Positions 1 through 11,499 of a stretch of 64,000 nt of DNA are shown here, piece after piece. Below the pieces are notes generated by a model. The model was given only the letters and a program-made list of their open reading frames with translations. It did not search any database and was not told the origin of the DNA. Both the position numbers and the translations under genes were made by a program. Source of the DNA: Ricinus communis (lineage: Eukaryota > Streptophyta > Magnoliopsida > Malpighiales > Euphorbiaceae); contig NC_063260.1 in the NCBI RefSeq assembly GCF_019578655.1, forward strand, positions 9,798,501-9,862,500, written 5' to 3'. The stretch's first letter is position 1. Each line of letters opens with the position of its first letter.

Positions 1-186
1 CTTAAGTTAAAGCATTGACAGTCTATTAACCAATGCATGTAGTTTTGAACATTGCTTGTGATAGTATACAAGCTCTTGATCTTCTTATTTTTCTTAGCTT
101 AAGTTGTATATGTACTTATGGTTTTAATTAATGAAGTTAACAAGTTTTTCAGCATTCTTTTCTTATTCTCAACTTCATTTGCTTCA
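1..186 (+). repeat. Copia 5' LTR, truncated by the window edge
   Basis: This stretch matches 6840-7019 almost base for base, with a few substitutions. About the first 85 bases of the LTR lie outside the window. The 3' edge is approximate: shared sequence ends at TTTGCTTC, near 185. Confidence 0.85.
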
Positions 187-911
187 ATACACCTAAGGAA
201 ATCTGGGACTATCTGAAAGAGGAGTACTAAGGTAATGACAAATCAAAAGGATACAGACATTAAATCTGAGAAGGAAGTTTGAAATGTAAAAAATGGTGGA
301 TAGTGAAAATGTCAAACATTTCACAAATAGATTGATGGCCATTATCAACAAAATTAGACTCATTGATGAAGAAATGTCTGACAAAAGCGTAGTAAGAAGA
401 TTCTCGTCAGTTTGCCAGAAAGATTTGAGTCCAAAATCTCTTCTTTGGAAGAATCAAGGGACCTCACAAATATTGTCTTGCTAGAACTACTCAATGCATT
501 TGAAGCATTGGTGCAGAGAAGGGCATTCAGATAGAAGGAGCTAGTTGAAGGGGCCTTTTTTTGCTAAGCAGAAAGACACTTAATTGCAGAATTTGAATGT
601 TAATGTCAGAGGAAGTGGAAATAGACAAAAGCAGCATGCTGAGAGTAGTAAAGCAGGAACAAAGAAAGGGAAGTTCTCTCCATGTCCTCATTATAACAAG
701 ACAACTCACAAGGAAACAAACTCTTGATACAAGCCTAGTGCTCAATGCAAGAACTGCAATCAAAAAGGTCATATTGCTAGAGTATGCAAGAACAAGTATA
801 AGCAAGTTCATCAGCCTCAAGCTGTTGATGCACAACTAGCACAAGAAGAGGAATCTCTCTTTGTAGCTACATGCCTTGAGGATGTGAGTTTTGTCAAAAC
901 TTGGTTAATTG
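187..911 (+). pseudogene. Copia gag remnant
   Basis: Gag-like coding sequence in broken frames. A CCHC zinc knuckle (CKNCNQKGHIARVC) is encoded at about 745-790, followed by a spacer and the residues WLIDS of the protease entry at about 900-915. Several stops and frame changes upstream of the knuckle show it no longer encodes a working capsid. The frame is cut at 916 by the solo LTR and resumes at 3856. Confidence 0.82.
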
Positions 912-916
912 ATAGT

Positions 917-3850
917 TGTAATACCCCGAAATTTTTTTTTATGTTTAATAATGAATTATTTTTCCATATCCAATTAGTTTGATTTTCAAAGAGTTAATTA
1001 AATAAATTATTTGAGGAATAAATTATATTTTTTATTTAGTTATTCAAAATTTTTCCAAATGCATATTTATATAAGTAAAATTATATATTGAAAAATTATG
1101 GTAGAAATTGTAAGGGATGTTTTTATAAAAGAATTTTGGAAAAAAAAAATTTGTTTTATAATTGATTAGTAGTATTAAATTTTAAGTTGGAAATTGATTA
1201 TTTAATTTAATTGTGTGTTAGGACTAAATTGGAAATTTATTTTGGAATAAGGATTGAAAGTATAATGTTATTTTTTATGGGGTTTTAATGGAAATTTGTG
1301 AGCTTGGTATTTTTGTAAATAAATATGTCGGTCAGGGGTATTTTTGTAATTGTGTATTTTCAATAATTCGGTTTTGGCCCAAATTAAATAGTTAAGGGCT
1401 TAATTGAAAGGCTAAAAAGAAGTTTGGGGGTCAAATTGGAATTATGCAGGATGAAATTGTAAGTAAGAAAATTGAGGGACCAAATTGCAATAAGGAAAAG
1501 TTCAGGGGTCAAATGTCGATATTGAAAGGAAAGAAAATCGGGGAAGAGGAAGAGGAAGAAAGGGAGGAGAGAGAGGGCGTCGGCGTCCATGGTGGGTTGG
1601 CGGCCAAGTTGGGTGGCGATCGGCTCCTACCGGCGAGGCTCTCTTGATAGCGATGGCGGCCTTTGTGGTGTGGGAGACGGAAGATCCGGTGGAGAGAAAA
1701 TGGTGGCGGTAGGCGTTTTGGGTTTTTCCGTGAGATCCGGCGGAGGATGGACGATCGGAGGACGTATCCCGACTCTCCTCAGCTCAAGCTTCGCGATGAC
1801 ACTGGTTTCGTAGCGATTGGGCTTCGTTTGCGAATCGACGGTCGAGATCGTCCGTAAATCTCTCCTGATGATCGGGTGTCAGATCGAAAAATCGAAAGCA
1901 GGGATCGTCGTCAACGCGTCGTTGTGAGTCCAATGGTGTGTTCAGATCGTCGATCGGACTCCGGCGGCCGGAGGCGAGTCGACCGAGCGATCGAGCGTCT
2001 CGGTAATTTTCTCTGGCCGTTGATCTTAGAAATCCTTTAATTTTAAATTTGTGTTTATTGGGTTATATTGAGTATTGGATGATATTTGTGAGTCATAAAT
2101 AATTGTTTGTCAGTTTGCCTGCCATAGTCGTGTTTTTGTGCTGTGTGGCGGAGTCGGGAAATAGTGAAGTTTGGGGACCCGACTCCCATTGTTTAAAGTG
2201 TTGGACATTTGGAGTGTTTTTCTAGCAGTCCTGGACCCGTTTTCACGGGGGGTAATGTTCGTGTTGTAGGGAGGTTCTCACGAATTTTCGGTAGTTCTGA
2301 GTCGAGATTCTTAGACAGTCCTAGGAATCTAGACCTAGGATCTATTGTAATTGTTTCATCGTTTTGATAAATTGTTTTCCGTGACTAGATTGTCGATTCG
2401 TTCGGCTCGCTCCTACCGGAGGCGAGCTAGGAGGTCGCCAAACCCTGTGAGTTAAAGTCACTTAATCGTTGCACTATTGCTAAGTTTGAATTTAATATGT
2501 TATTTTGAAAGTTTATGCATAATATGGTTATTAGTATCACAACATAAATAACTTCACTGGATTATTGAAGATAATATAAATATTATTATTAGTAATGTTA
2601 TAATAATATCAAATATTATCGATTTTCCACATGAGTTGCATGATGTCTTACTTTAAAATTGTTAATCGTTATTTTGATATAGTTGAATGACTTCTTTAGA
2701 CAATAATATTTATTAAATGTGGTGATTGCGATTTGGAAAATGTGGCTTGTAGAACATGCCGCCTAATGGGTTATGGCGGTAATGATCATGGACATGTAAT
2801 AAGATATTTATGGGTTTGCCTGGTCGAGCATGGCTCTGGGCTGATTTGAGTAAATTCGCCGGAGGTAAGGTCCCTGGTCGAGCATTGCTCTCAGGCCGGC
2901 TTATTTGGATACTTAAGTGACCGGTGGAGGTAAGGTCCCTGTCGAGCATTGCTCTCGGCCGATCTTATTGGATTAAGAGAGCCGAATGGCTACTAGATTT
3001 CTTATTTGGATACTTAAGTGACTGACCGGAGGTAAGGTCCTGGTCGAGCATTGCTCTCGGGCGCCAGTCTTATTGGATTAAGAGAGCCGAATGGCTACTA
3101 GATTTCTTATTTGGATATTTAAGTGACCGGAGGTAAGGTCCACTGGTCGAGCATTGCTCTCGAGCGATCTTATTGGATTAAGAGAGCCGAATGGCTACTA
3201 GATTTTGGGGTTTAGGGTTCTCTTGAGCCACTCGTCCCGTAAAAGTAAAAATATATTTTTATTTATTCATTTATTAATTTATTATGGTATTTGATTATAA
3301 TGTGATTTGTATTTCACGTGCATGGTTGATATTTTGATTCGAATGATTAATATTTTATGTGAAGGAAATAGTAGGGTATGATTATAGTATGGTTTGATAT
3401 ACTAATTTGAATAATCTATGTTTTCCGAGAAGAAGCAATAGTCCCTAGATTATTTGATTTTAACTCACTCTAGACCGATCTCATTTTTTACTTTTTCGAT
3501 TCGTGATCGTTAGTTCTCTTGCGACTCTTATTCAAGAATCCGACTCCTTCATCATCGGGTGATGTATTTGATTTGGTATGTAAATTGGTAAATCTTAGAT
3601 TCTCCATGAGTAGTAATTAGTAGATGTATCGGTTGTAAATTTTCTGAGCTTCGGGTCTCGCCTAGTTTTTCTGGTAGACCGAAGTAATTTTGTAAAGTGT
3701 AACTATTAAGATAATTTATGGTTTTAATAATATTAATTTGAGATGAGATTTGTTTAAATCAGTGAGTGTCAGGCTTACTACGGGTTTCGGTGGCCTTAAG
3801 CCTACCCATTCCCTAGTGCCGGTCACGGGCCCACGGGTGGGGTCGTGACA
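917..3850 (+). mobile_element. Solo LTR of a long-LTR (Gypsy/LARD-like) retrotransposon
   Basis: The element runs from TGTAATACCCCG to GGGTCGTGACA, so it has TG...CA ends, and it is flanked by a perfect 5-bp duplication ATAGT (912-916 and 3851-3855). Removing it restores the Copia protease motif DSGCIHH. At 2934 bp it has no gag, pol or internal sequence. Its reverse complement matches the solo LTR at 41336-44113, and it relates to the LTR at 33447-35650, whose adjacent primer site fixes the orientation as plus here. A GC-rich part (about 1540-2020) gives short spurious reading frames. Solo LTRs usually arise by recombination between the two LTRs of a full element. Confidence 0.93.
2902..3205 (+). 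repeat. Three ~100-bp tandem units inside the solo LTR
   Basis: Three units start near 2902, 3002 and 3106. Each has TTATTTGGATACTTAAGTGA, then GGAGGTAAGGTCC, TCGAGCATTGCTCTCG and AGAGAGCCGAATGGCTACTA. A partial fourth copy precedes them at about 2815-2900. The related LTRs at 33.4 and 41.3 kb hold only shorter, diverged versions, so the array expanded in this copy. Confidence 0.85.
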
Positions 3851-3855
3851 ATAGT

Positions 3856-6720
3856 GGTTGCATTCATCATATGACAACTGATCTAAGTCTCTTCAACAAC
3901 TTAGATAGAACCTGTGTTACTAAAGTAAAGATTGAAAATGGTGCAAGGATCCTGGCTCAAGGTAAAGGTGCTGTTTCAATACACACACCTTCATGTATAA
4001 AGTTAATTACTAAAGTTTTATATGTGCCTGAGATAGATCAGAATTTATTGAGTGTTGGCTAGTTGCTTGAGAAAGGTTATGCCTTATCATTTAAAAGATT
4101 AGAGTGTGCTTTTATCCTTTAGGAGTTAAACTCTTTTCTGTCACTACGAGGCACAGGAGTTTTCCATTAGATTGGAGTCTTATTGAGTCTAAAACTCAAG
4201 CTCTCTCTACTAGTGTTGATGAGTCTATTGTGTGGCATAAGAGGTTAGGGCACTTCAATTTTGCTACTCTAAAGAAAATGCATGTTGTTGTGAAGAATTT
4301 TCCTGTGATTAATGAAGTTGGTGATATGTGGAGTCTGTGAGAAAGGTAAGCAAAAGAGACTACCATTTCCATCTGGTCAGTCTTGGAGAGCTATTTAAAA
4401 GCTTTAGTTGGTGCACACTGACTCGTTTGGTCCTATGGACACACCTTCTCTGAACTGATGTTGCTTCTGTTTTTTAGAAATTCAAGAACTAGATTGAGAA
4501 TCAAGTTGGTACTAAGTTGAAGATCTTGAGGTTAGATAATGGTGCAGAGTACAAGTCCATCAAGTTTCAAGAATTTTGTGATTCTAGTGGAATTAAGCAT
4601 CAGTTTACTACCATATACACACCACAACAAAATGATGTATGTGATAGAAAGAACAGGACCATAATGGAAATGGCCAGATGCTTGTTGTTTGAGAAAGATG
4701 TACTAAAGAGGCTTTGGGCAGAAGGTGTTAGTACTGTTGTGTACCTCTTGAATAGACTACCAACAACTACTATTGAAGGCAAGACTACATTTGAAGTATG
4801 GTATGGACACAAGCCTTCAGTTGAGCACTTGAGAGTCTTTAGGAATATTTGTTATGTTCATGTACCTGACAAGAAGAGAACCAAGCTTTATAAGAAGTCT
4901 GAGGTTGATGTTTTTATTGGCTACAATAGTAATGTGAATGGTTATAGAATATATGGTCCTATCTCAAACAAGGTGATAGTTAACAGAAATGTCAAGTTTG
5001 ATGAAGGTGCTAACTGGGACTGGGTTAATGGAGGGGTGATTGGCCATGAATTACCAATTAATACTCCAATGGGACACCAAGAACAAGACGTAACTACTAT
5101 ATACCCTGAGGAACTTGAAACTGAGGGTGTTAAAGGAAGCAGGACCTTGACAGACATCTATAAGAGGTATAATATTGCTATTATTGAACCAGGAAGTTGT
5201 GAAGATGCAATTAAACTCCCTGGATGGAAAGAAGCTATGCAAGAAGAGTTGGATATGATTCACAAGAACCAGACTTGGATTCTTGTTGGTAGACTTAAGA
5301 AACAGAAGATTGTTAGAGTAAGATGAGTTTTTAAGACCAAACTGAATTATGATGGTTCAGTGAATAAACTCGAAGCAACACTTGTAGTGAATGGGTATGC
5401 TTAGGAGTTTTGAGTTGATTTCTTGGAGACATTTTCACTAATGGCCAGGCTTGATCCAATCAAGCTTATTTTGGCACTTGCAGCTCAAAAACAGTAGAAG
5501 GTGCATTAGCTGAATGTCAAGTCAGCTTTTCTTAATGGAGTGCTTGATGAAATAGTCTACATTGAGCAACCTGAGAGATTTGTAATTCCTGGAAAAGAAG
5601 GTAAAAGTTTGCTTGCTAAGGAAAGCTTTATATGGATTTAAACAGGCCCCAAAGGCTTGGTATAACAGAATTGATGAGTATTTTATCAATTTGGGATTCC
5701 ACAAGAGCTTGAGTGAGCCAAATCTTTATATGAAGATTGCTGGAAGTAAGACTTTGATTATCTCATTATATGTTGATGACTTACTGGTCACAAGTAGCAA
5801 TCAAGCTCTCATTCACAGGTTCAAGGCTCAATTGCATAAGAAATTTCAAATGTCAGATTTTGGGCCAATTAGTTATTTTCTTGGCATGGAAATCAAGCAA
5901 ACTGATGGTGGGATCTTTGCATATCAACATAAATATGCAAAAGAGATTTTAAAGAAATTTCTGATGGAGAATTCAAAGGCAGTAACTACTCCTATCATGA
6001 AAGGTGCAAAATTGTCCAAATCTGATGAACATGAGGCTGCAGATGAAAGAAAGTATAGAAGTTTTGTTGGTTGTTTACTGTACTTGACAACAACAAGACC
6101 TGATATACTCTTTGTTGTAAGTATGCTCTCAAGGTTCATGCATTGTGCTTCAAATTTGCATTATCAAACTGCCAAAAAATTCTTCAGATATGTGAAAAGA
6201 ACTACTAGTTATGGAGTTGTATTTCTTGCTGGCAATAAAGCTCAGTTAAGCTTGGAAGGCTTTTGTGACAATGATTGGGCAGGATCAATAGAGGACATGA
6301 GGAGTACTTCAGGTTACATTTTTAACTTGAATTCTAACATTTTCTACTCAAGTTTGAAGAAACAGGAATTGGTAGCTCAATCAACAACAGAGGCAAATAC
6401 ATTACTGCTACATCAACTGTTAATCAAGCTATTTGAATAAGGAAGCTGCTTGTAGATCTTGGAGCTCTATAAAAAATTGCTACTCCCATCTACTGTGATA
6501 ACCAGTCAACTATTCTAATTGCAAGAAACCCTTTATTCCATGGCAGAACCAAGCATTTCAAGATTAAGTTTCATTTTATCAGGGAAGCACAAAAGGATGG
6601 TGAAGTCATTCTAGTGCATTGCAAGTCTAAATAACAGCTTGCAGACATTCTAACTAAGCCACTTGCAAAGGGAAGGTTCGAAGGATTGAGATCTAAAATC
6701 AATGTTTGTGATTTGGATCA
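3856..6720 (+). pseudogene. Copia pol remnant (protease to RNase H)
   Basis: In order: the protease DSG context with CIHH (3856-3880), GAG-pre-integrase (WHKRLGHFNFATLKKMH, about 4220-4290), an integrase core (LRLDNGAEYKS at 4523; 4517-5326 is one 269-codon open stretch), and reverse transcriptase to RNase H (5613-6440, 275 codons, with LYGFKQAPKAWY and YVDDLL). The RNase H end reads through stops to about 6715 (YCDNQSTI, ADILTKPL). Part of the integrase between about 4430 and 4500 is missing, and stops interrupt the start of the reverse transcriptase (5320-5610). It cannot make a full polyprotein. Confidence 0.92.
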
Positions 6721-6740
6721 ATTTCTGCATATTGAAAAGC

Positions 6741-6754
6741 CAAAAGAAGGAGAA
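6741..6754 (+). other. Polypurine tract of the Copia element
   Basis: A purine run AAAAGAAGGAGAA sits directly against the TG that opens the 3' LTR. This is the expected site for plus-strand DNA priming. Confidence 0.8.
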
Positions 6755-7019
6755 TGTTAGGATAACTAGCTTTCCTTATTAGTTTTGTCTTATTTTCAGC
6801 ATGTTAGTAGCTTTATTTTCTTTTGTTTATTACTTGCGTTAAAGCATTGATAGTCCTATTAACTAATGCATGTAGTTTTGAACATTGCTTGTGATAGTGT
6901 ACAAGCTCTTCATCTTCTTATTTTTCTTAGCTTAAGTTGTATATGTACTTCTAGTTTTAGTTAATGAAGTTAACAAGTTTTTCCAGCATTCTTTTCTTAT
7001 TCTCAGCTTCATTTGCTTC
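6755..7019 (+). repeat. Copia 3' LTR
   Basis: About 265 bp starting TGTTAGGATAACTAG after the polypurine tract; the distal 180 bp repeat the window start. The exact 3' edge is uncertain by a few bases because the last shared bases are TTTGCTTC and the following base differs between the two LTRs. Confidence 0.87.
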
Positions 7020-7026
7020 TTCTTTT

Positions 7027-7507
7027 TCTTAAAGAAACTAAACATTAACAACAAACCCCTTTAACTCCACCTACAGTTCTGCCTGGATTTCCTTTGGAGC
7101 ACCCATCAGTATTCAGTTTTATCCAACTAGGACAAGAAGCATTCCAACTTATCCCTGCAATATCCTTAGGCACCATAGTTGCATAGTAAGTCCAAGAACA
7201 CTCAACTTCTCTGGCATACTCCTTAATCAAACTAATTTCCTTTCTAAAGGCAGCTCTTTTTGCCTCAAAATACGGTCAGTCATCCAATGCCAGAGCCACC
7301 ATAAGACAGCCCAATTGTCCTTGTAGCCTTCCCTATGAATACTGGATAGATTAGAAATAAGCCATTGAACCAAAGGCATTCTTCCCCTGCACTACGATAT
7401 CTAGTAATCACAAGTCTATCCCAAAACATCGAAGCACATGGATTGGCGACTCCAAGACTCGCAAAAAGGAAATTAAGTGAAGCCTCGCTTAACTCTCTGG
7501 TTACCAT
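7027..7507 (-). pseudogene. LINE ORF2 C-terminal remnant (RNase H-like start)
   Basis: On the minus strand the sequence reads, across frame changes, a stretch typical of plant LINE ORF2 C-termini (WLISNLSSIHREGYKDNWAV, then LWWLWHWMTDRI), followed by WIKLNTDGCSKGNPG, the start of the RNase H domain found after LINE reverse transcriptases. The domain stops at 7027, where the Copia element begins. This is family recognition, with clear frameshifts. Confidence 0.75.
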
Positions 7508-8755
7508 ATTGGGTTAATTAGAAAATTAGTTTATTAGTTAATATAATATTAAAATATTATTTTTTAGAATTATAATTATTATTTAATTAGATATATAATT
7601 TATTATTAATAAATTAATAAAAAATTATAAAATCACACAAATTTAATCTTATATATCAAAAATAAAAATACTTATCAAATATAAATTATATATATTAAAA
7701 TATAGTTATACATATAAAAAAGTTTGATGATATATATATATAGATTTATGATACGGAATGTATGCTAATGGATATCTTCTTTCATGTTTTCTTTACAGAT
7801 GAGCGAAAGCCGGTGTAATAATTTTGATATTATATATATTATTAATTAATTTTTAGTTTTTTTTTTTACTTTCATAAGTCTCTTTTTTCAAATTGACTCT
7901 TCTAAAAAAATTTAATTCGGCTAAATTAAATAAAATTAAATAAAATTTTATGTTTATTTATATTATTTTTAAAAATAAAAATAGAAAATAGTTTTTTATT
8001 TTTAAAATTATAACTAAATTTTAAAAAAACTTTGAAAACAAATTTGATATATTTTCTATATTTTTCTTTATACAAGAAATCACTTGTCTTTAAATGAAAA
8101 CAATAAATTTTATTTTAAGTTTACTTTTTATATTTAAATATTACTTAAATAAAAAATAAAATATTTTTTATAAATAAATATGTTTTACAAATTTTCTTTA
8201 AAAATAAAATATTTTTAAAAATTAAAAAATAGAAATAGAAAAGATTTTCTAGAAATAAACAGCAGCTTTCTAAAACTAATGAGGACTCCATTTACTCCAT
8301 TTTCTTAGGTAAGTTTGTTACAACCAACTCTCCATTAACTTGTATATACAGAATTGAGCCCATTGCTGCCTTACTTTTGTTGAAACAATGTGTAAGGCTT
8401 GCCTAGCAGGAAAACAATAAGATTGCAAACGAAAATTGTTATGATATATTCAGTTCGGCGAATTAATATAATTGATAGCTAGTCAATGACTGATAGCTAA
8501 TAAAATAAATTATTTAATATAATTTTATTAATTATTACTGTTAGTCTGTTAAATATTATTGTAAATATATTTATTTTTAAAGATATTTTAATTTATAACA
8601 CTATTTTTAAATGATAAAAATTAATAAAAATAGGTGATAATAATTTAAAATGTTATAATTTACATTGACACAAACCATCATTTCCATTTCCATTGAGGAA
8701 AAAAACCAAAAATTGAAAAAAGAAAAAAAAAAAAACTCGAAATGTACATAGCTTA
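7508..8755. other. AT-rich intergenic DNA
   Basis: Strongly AT-rich, with runs of A and T and TATATA stretches. I see no coding sequence or clear element. It holds the 3' flank of the minus-strand GRAS gene. Confidence 0.7.
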
Positions 8756-10006
8756 CTAGCAAGTCCATGCAGTGACAGCATAAATGGGACGTTCATGCCA
8801 ACAAATCATCAAACTCCATCTCTCACTAACAGTCTTGTAACCCTTAGCAAAGGCCTCGACCATTTGTTTGGCTTCCTGCTCAAAATTACACCACATCTGG
8901 ACTGGCTTAAACCCGGCTCGTGCTAACCTCATCCCCCATTTACCACACCTCTCATGTCTCTCGTATCTCTCCAACCCTTCACAGGCTACAATATTTTCAA
9001 TTTCCCTCCCAAACATTTCCTCTAAAACCATCCTATCTTCACTTCCCAAATTCCCTACTAATGTTGCATCAATTGAATCGAAAACAGCACTATAATAATG
9101 TAATCCCTCGATGAACCTATCAGGCAAACGATTTAAATTATGGTCTGCTTCTTGCTCTACTAAAAATAATAATCTAGGAGACATGGAACGGACCATTGCT
9201 AGAAAATCACTCATTTGCTTGCAATCTTTGATACAGGTAGACCTGTTGCCTCCGAAATGTGCATCCACCCGATCATCTTCAGCTAATAAGAGATGAAGAT
9301 TTAATATTGATATGAAAGCCAGTGCTTCTCCTGATGCGACCTGAAGCATGTCCGCAGTTAGGTCTCTTAAGCTAATATTGAGAGGATGAAATTGGAATGC
9401 CATGTCTGAGGCTTCAGCTTCTTTTACCAGCCTCTGACCTAGCTTGTCTAGAATAGCTTTATCTGTATTTAGACAGGTGAACTTCAAATGTGGAGACCCA
9501 TTTGGCGAGTGAGCTAAGCTGCGAAGCAGAGGAACCCACAATTTTGAGTCACCAGAACCCAAATCTACGATGTGAATTGTATGTTCATGGGTCATGGCTT
9601 GGAGCAAAGTTCGAGCTATAATGGCATATGCGAAACTGAGGTAAGGGAGCGCTCGTGCGAAAAGAGGCCTAACCCGGTCTAGGTTCACTTGGGGTTGTTG
9701 CGCCTCATGGTTTAAGGCCTTGTATAGACCAGGCCAGCGCTTGACAAGGCGGATGGCAAGGGCGGAGGCAAACCGGGCTGCCAGTCGTTGCATGGAGTCA
9801 CCGGACACCGATGAGAGCTCGGATATCTCGGAAAGGCACGCGTCAGCTCGGTGGAGGTTACCGGAGGATGCATCGTTAGCACATTTAAGGAGGAGTTGAA
9901 TGAGACGTATACCTCTTTCTTGGGTTTCATAAGGAGAAGGAGAGGCTGAAGATAATGCAAGGGACAAGGTCACGTCTGGCTTTAACAATGGTGTTATGGA
10001 ACTCAT
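8756..10006 (-). CDS. GRAS-family transcription regulator, SCL3-like
   Basis: One intact exon of 416 codons. The N-terminus is short and variable (about 30 residues), followed by a complete GRAS domain: leucine heptad repeat I (GIRLIQLLLKCANDASSGNL, from about 32), the VHIID-type core IHIVDLGSGDSKLW (about 143-156), leucine repeat II near LVKEAEASDMAFQFHPLN, a PFYRE-like region (about 280-350) and a C-terminal SAW motif (RWSLMICWHERPIYAVTAW). MQRLAARF and KRWPGLYKALN resemble SCL3, a nuclear GRAS protein of gibberellin and root-development signalling. The protein is shorter than Arabidopsis SCL3, so it may be a paralogue. The start is the first ATG of the frame and follows the usual intron-less GRAS structure. 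GRAS membership is certain; the SCL3 assignment is by recognition only. Confidence 0.93.
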   Translation of the reverse strand: MSSITPLLKPDVTLSLALSSASPSPYETQERGIRLIQLLLKCANDASSGNLHRADACLSEISELSSVSGDSMQRLAARFASALAIRLVKRWPGLYKALNHEAQQPQVNLDRVRPLFARALPYLSFAYAIIARTLLQAMTHEHTIHIVDLGSGDSKLWVPLLRSLAHSPNGSPHLKFTCLNTDKAILDKLGQRLVKEAEASDMAFQFHPLNISLRDLTADMLQVASGEALAFISILNLHLLLAEDDRVDAHFGGNRSTCIKDCKQMSDFLAMVRSMSPRLLFLVEQEADHNLNRLPDRFIEGLHYYSAVFDSIDATLVGNLGSEDRMVLEEMFGREIENIVACEGLERYERHERCGKWGMRLARAGFKPVQMWCNFEQEAKQMVEAFAKGYKTVSERWSLMICWHERPIYAVTAWTC

Positions 10007-11490
10007 TTTAGGGCTTTAAGCTAAGTTTTGGTAAAGATAGGGAAGGTTTGAGGGGTTGCTTCTGAGACTTGCAGGGGGAATCAATTTTGGAGGAGGAACA
10101 GGTAAGAAGGCATAATCTTATTGGAAGTATGAAATCAATCCAAATGAAAGCGTACAAGAATTGAAGGAGAAGTTCATGCAATGACTATATTTCTTGATTT
10201 AATATCTAACTAAGGTTATAGACCTAGCTAAATTGATTAATTTATGTATGCCTTAATTAATTATTTTATCAAATATGGGTACTTTGTTTATGGTTTTGTA
10301 TTTGTAAATATTAATGCAGACGCTAATTTTGATTAACTAATGGCATTGTCCTTTTGCTTTTGCCATTAACATTGGATTCATAGAAGTTGTGACTTTTTTC
10401 TTATTTTGTTTTATTCTATGGATTTTTAATCAATGTACTCTTACGTTTGAATTTCTGAATAACTAATCATTGCATTAAACTTTAATCAACACCATATATC
10501 TTTATATTGAACTTTCAATATGTTTTGAAGCGTTTTTGGTGTTTGACTTTTGCATTTATTCTTGAATAGTAATTGTGCTTCATAAATGGTGGATTAGGTT
10601 TAGAGCCGGTTTGGTTGAGCTGTCGCGCTAAATGGCAGCAATCATTTGTAGTCAATAATTAATTATTTTCTGTTTGATTTATGAAATTACTTAACTAAGC
10701 TATAGTATTAATAAGTAACATTATAATTGATAAATATAATAGAGATTGAGTTTAATAATTTGAAAGATTAGTCTTATCTAAAATCTAGCCCTCCCATTTC
10801 TTTAAGCCATTTTCGATGTAATCCTATAAGTTATGAAATTATAAACAAACAAGTTAGTGATAATGAGCAAGAATGGCTTTTATATAAAAATGAAATTCTT
10901 ATCTTAGTTGTTTTCTTCTATAAAACATTTTAATTAGTTCATGTTTTTATTATTATCCAAACAGGATCGAGAAAGGGAAAGAAACGAAGGTGTGAATATA
11001 GAAACAAAGAGAATCTCTAGCCAAATTGGTATTTTCAATAAAACAAAAGGAGAAGACTTTTTGAGAACAATGAGTTGCATCTCAATCAGCCTGAACACAT
11101 ATCACATGCATGATTACATTAATTTATTTTTATTATTTTTTTTTTAATTTTAGATTAAAAACAAAATCTAAATCAAATTAGAGATTTGTTTTAGCTACAT
11201 GACACAAAAGCCGCCTGCCCACATTACATCTCATTGTCATATTGTGTAAAGCTTCTTCGAAAATTGGCATGGCAGAAAACAAAAAGAATAGCCATTACAA
11301 AGCCAATTACATATTTTCTACTGTGCATGCGTGAGGTGCCACAATCGGTTTATAATACATTCTCCTTTACCTAAGAAAATGAAATTACTACAACGTTTCA
11401 AGATAATATAATGCAGTTAAGAAGTAAAGATTGGTCCTCTTAATAGACTTAGATATCGATCACATTTAAAAGAAGGGATTCTTTCAGAAA
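10007..11490. other. Intergenic DNA upstream of the GRAS gene
   Basis: AT-rich sequence with no supportable gene. The first few hundred bases would contain the GRAS promoter and leader. A phrase at about 10601 (AGAGCCGGTTTGGTTGAGCT) resembles the end of a small DNA transposon, but I found no matching end. Confidence 0.55.
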
Positions 11491-11499
11491 TACCCAGAA

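Larger units (their letters stand above)
1..7019 (+). mobile_element. Ty1/Copia LTR retrotransposon, degenerate and interrupted
   Basis: The two ends (1-186 and 6755-7019) are near-identical LTRs in direct orientation. The interior shows, in Copia order, a CCHC knuckle, the protease DSG site, GAG-pre-integrase, integrase core, reverse transcriptase with YVDD, and RNase H. The 5' LTR is cut by the window start. Many stops and frameshifts, plus a foreign LTR at 917-3850, make it inactive. No clear tRNA-Met primer site is visible after the 5' LTR. It lies inside a LINE remnant that continues beyond 7020. The domain order is seen directly; the inactivity is inferred from the lesions. Confidence 0.93.

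Noticed and set aside
1444..1857. Overlapping plus-strand reading frames in a GC-rich segment
   Set aside because: They lie wholly inside the solo LTR 917-3850, overlap each other in two frames, and have low-complexity composition; the related LTR at 43.0-43.5 kb gives equally spurious frames on both strands.
2902..3205. CRISPR-like regular repeats
   Set aside because: Units are ~100 bp, adjacent without spacers, and sit inside a plant LTR. This is a tandem duplication.
10941..11147. A 68-codon frame upstream of the GRAS gene
   Set aside because: No family resemblance; ends in a poly-T derived Phe run.
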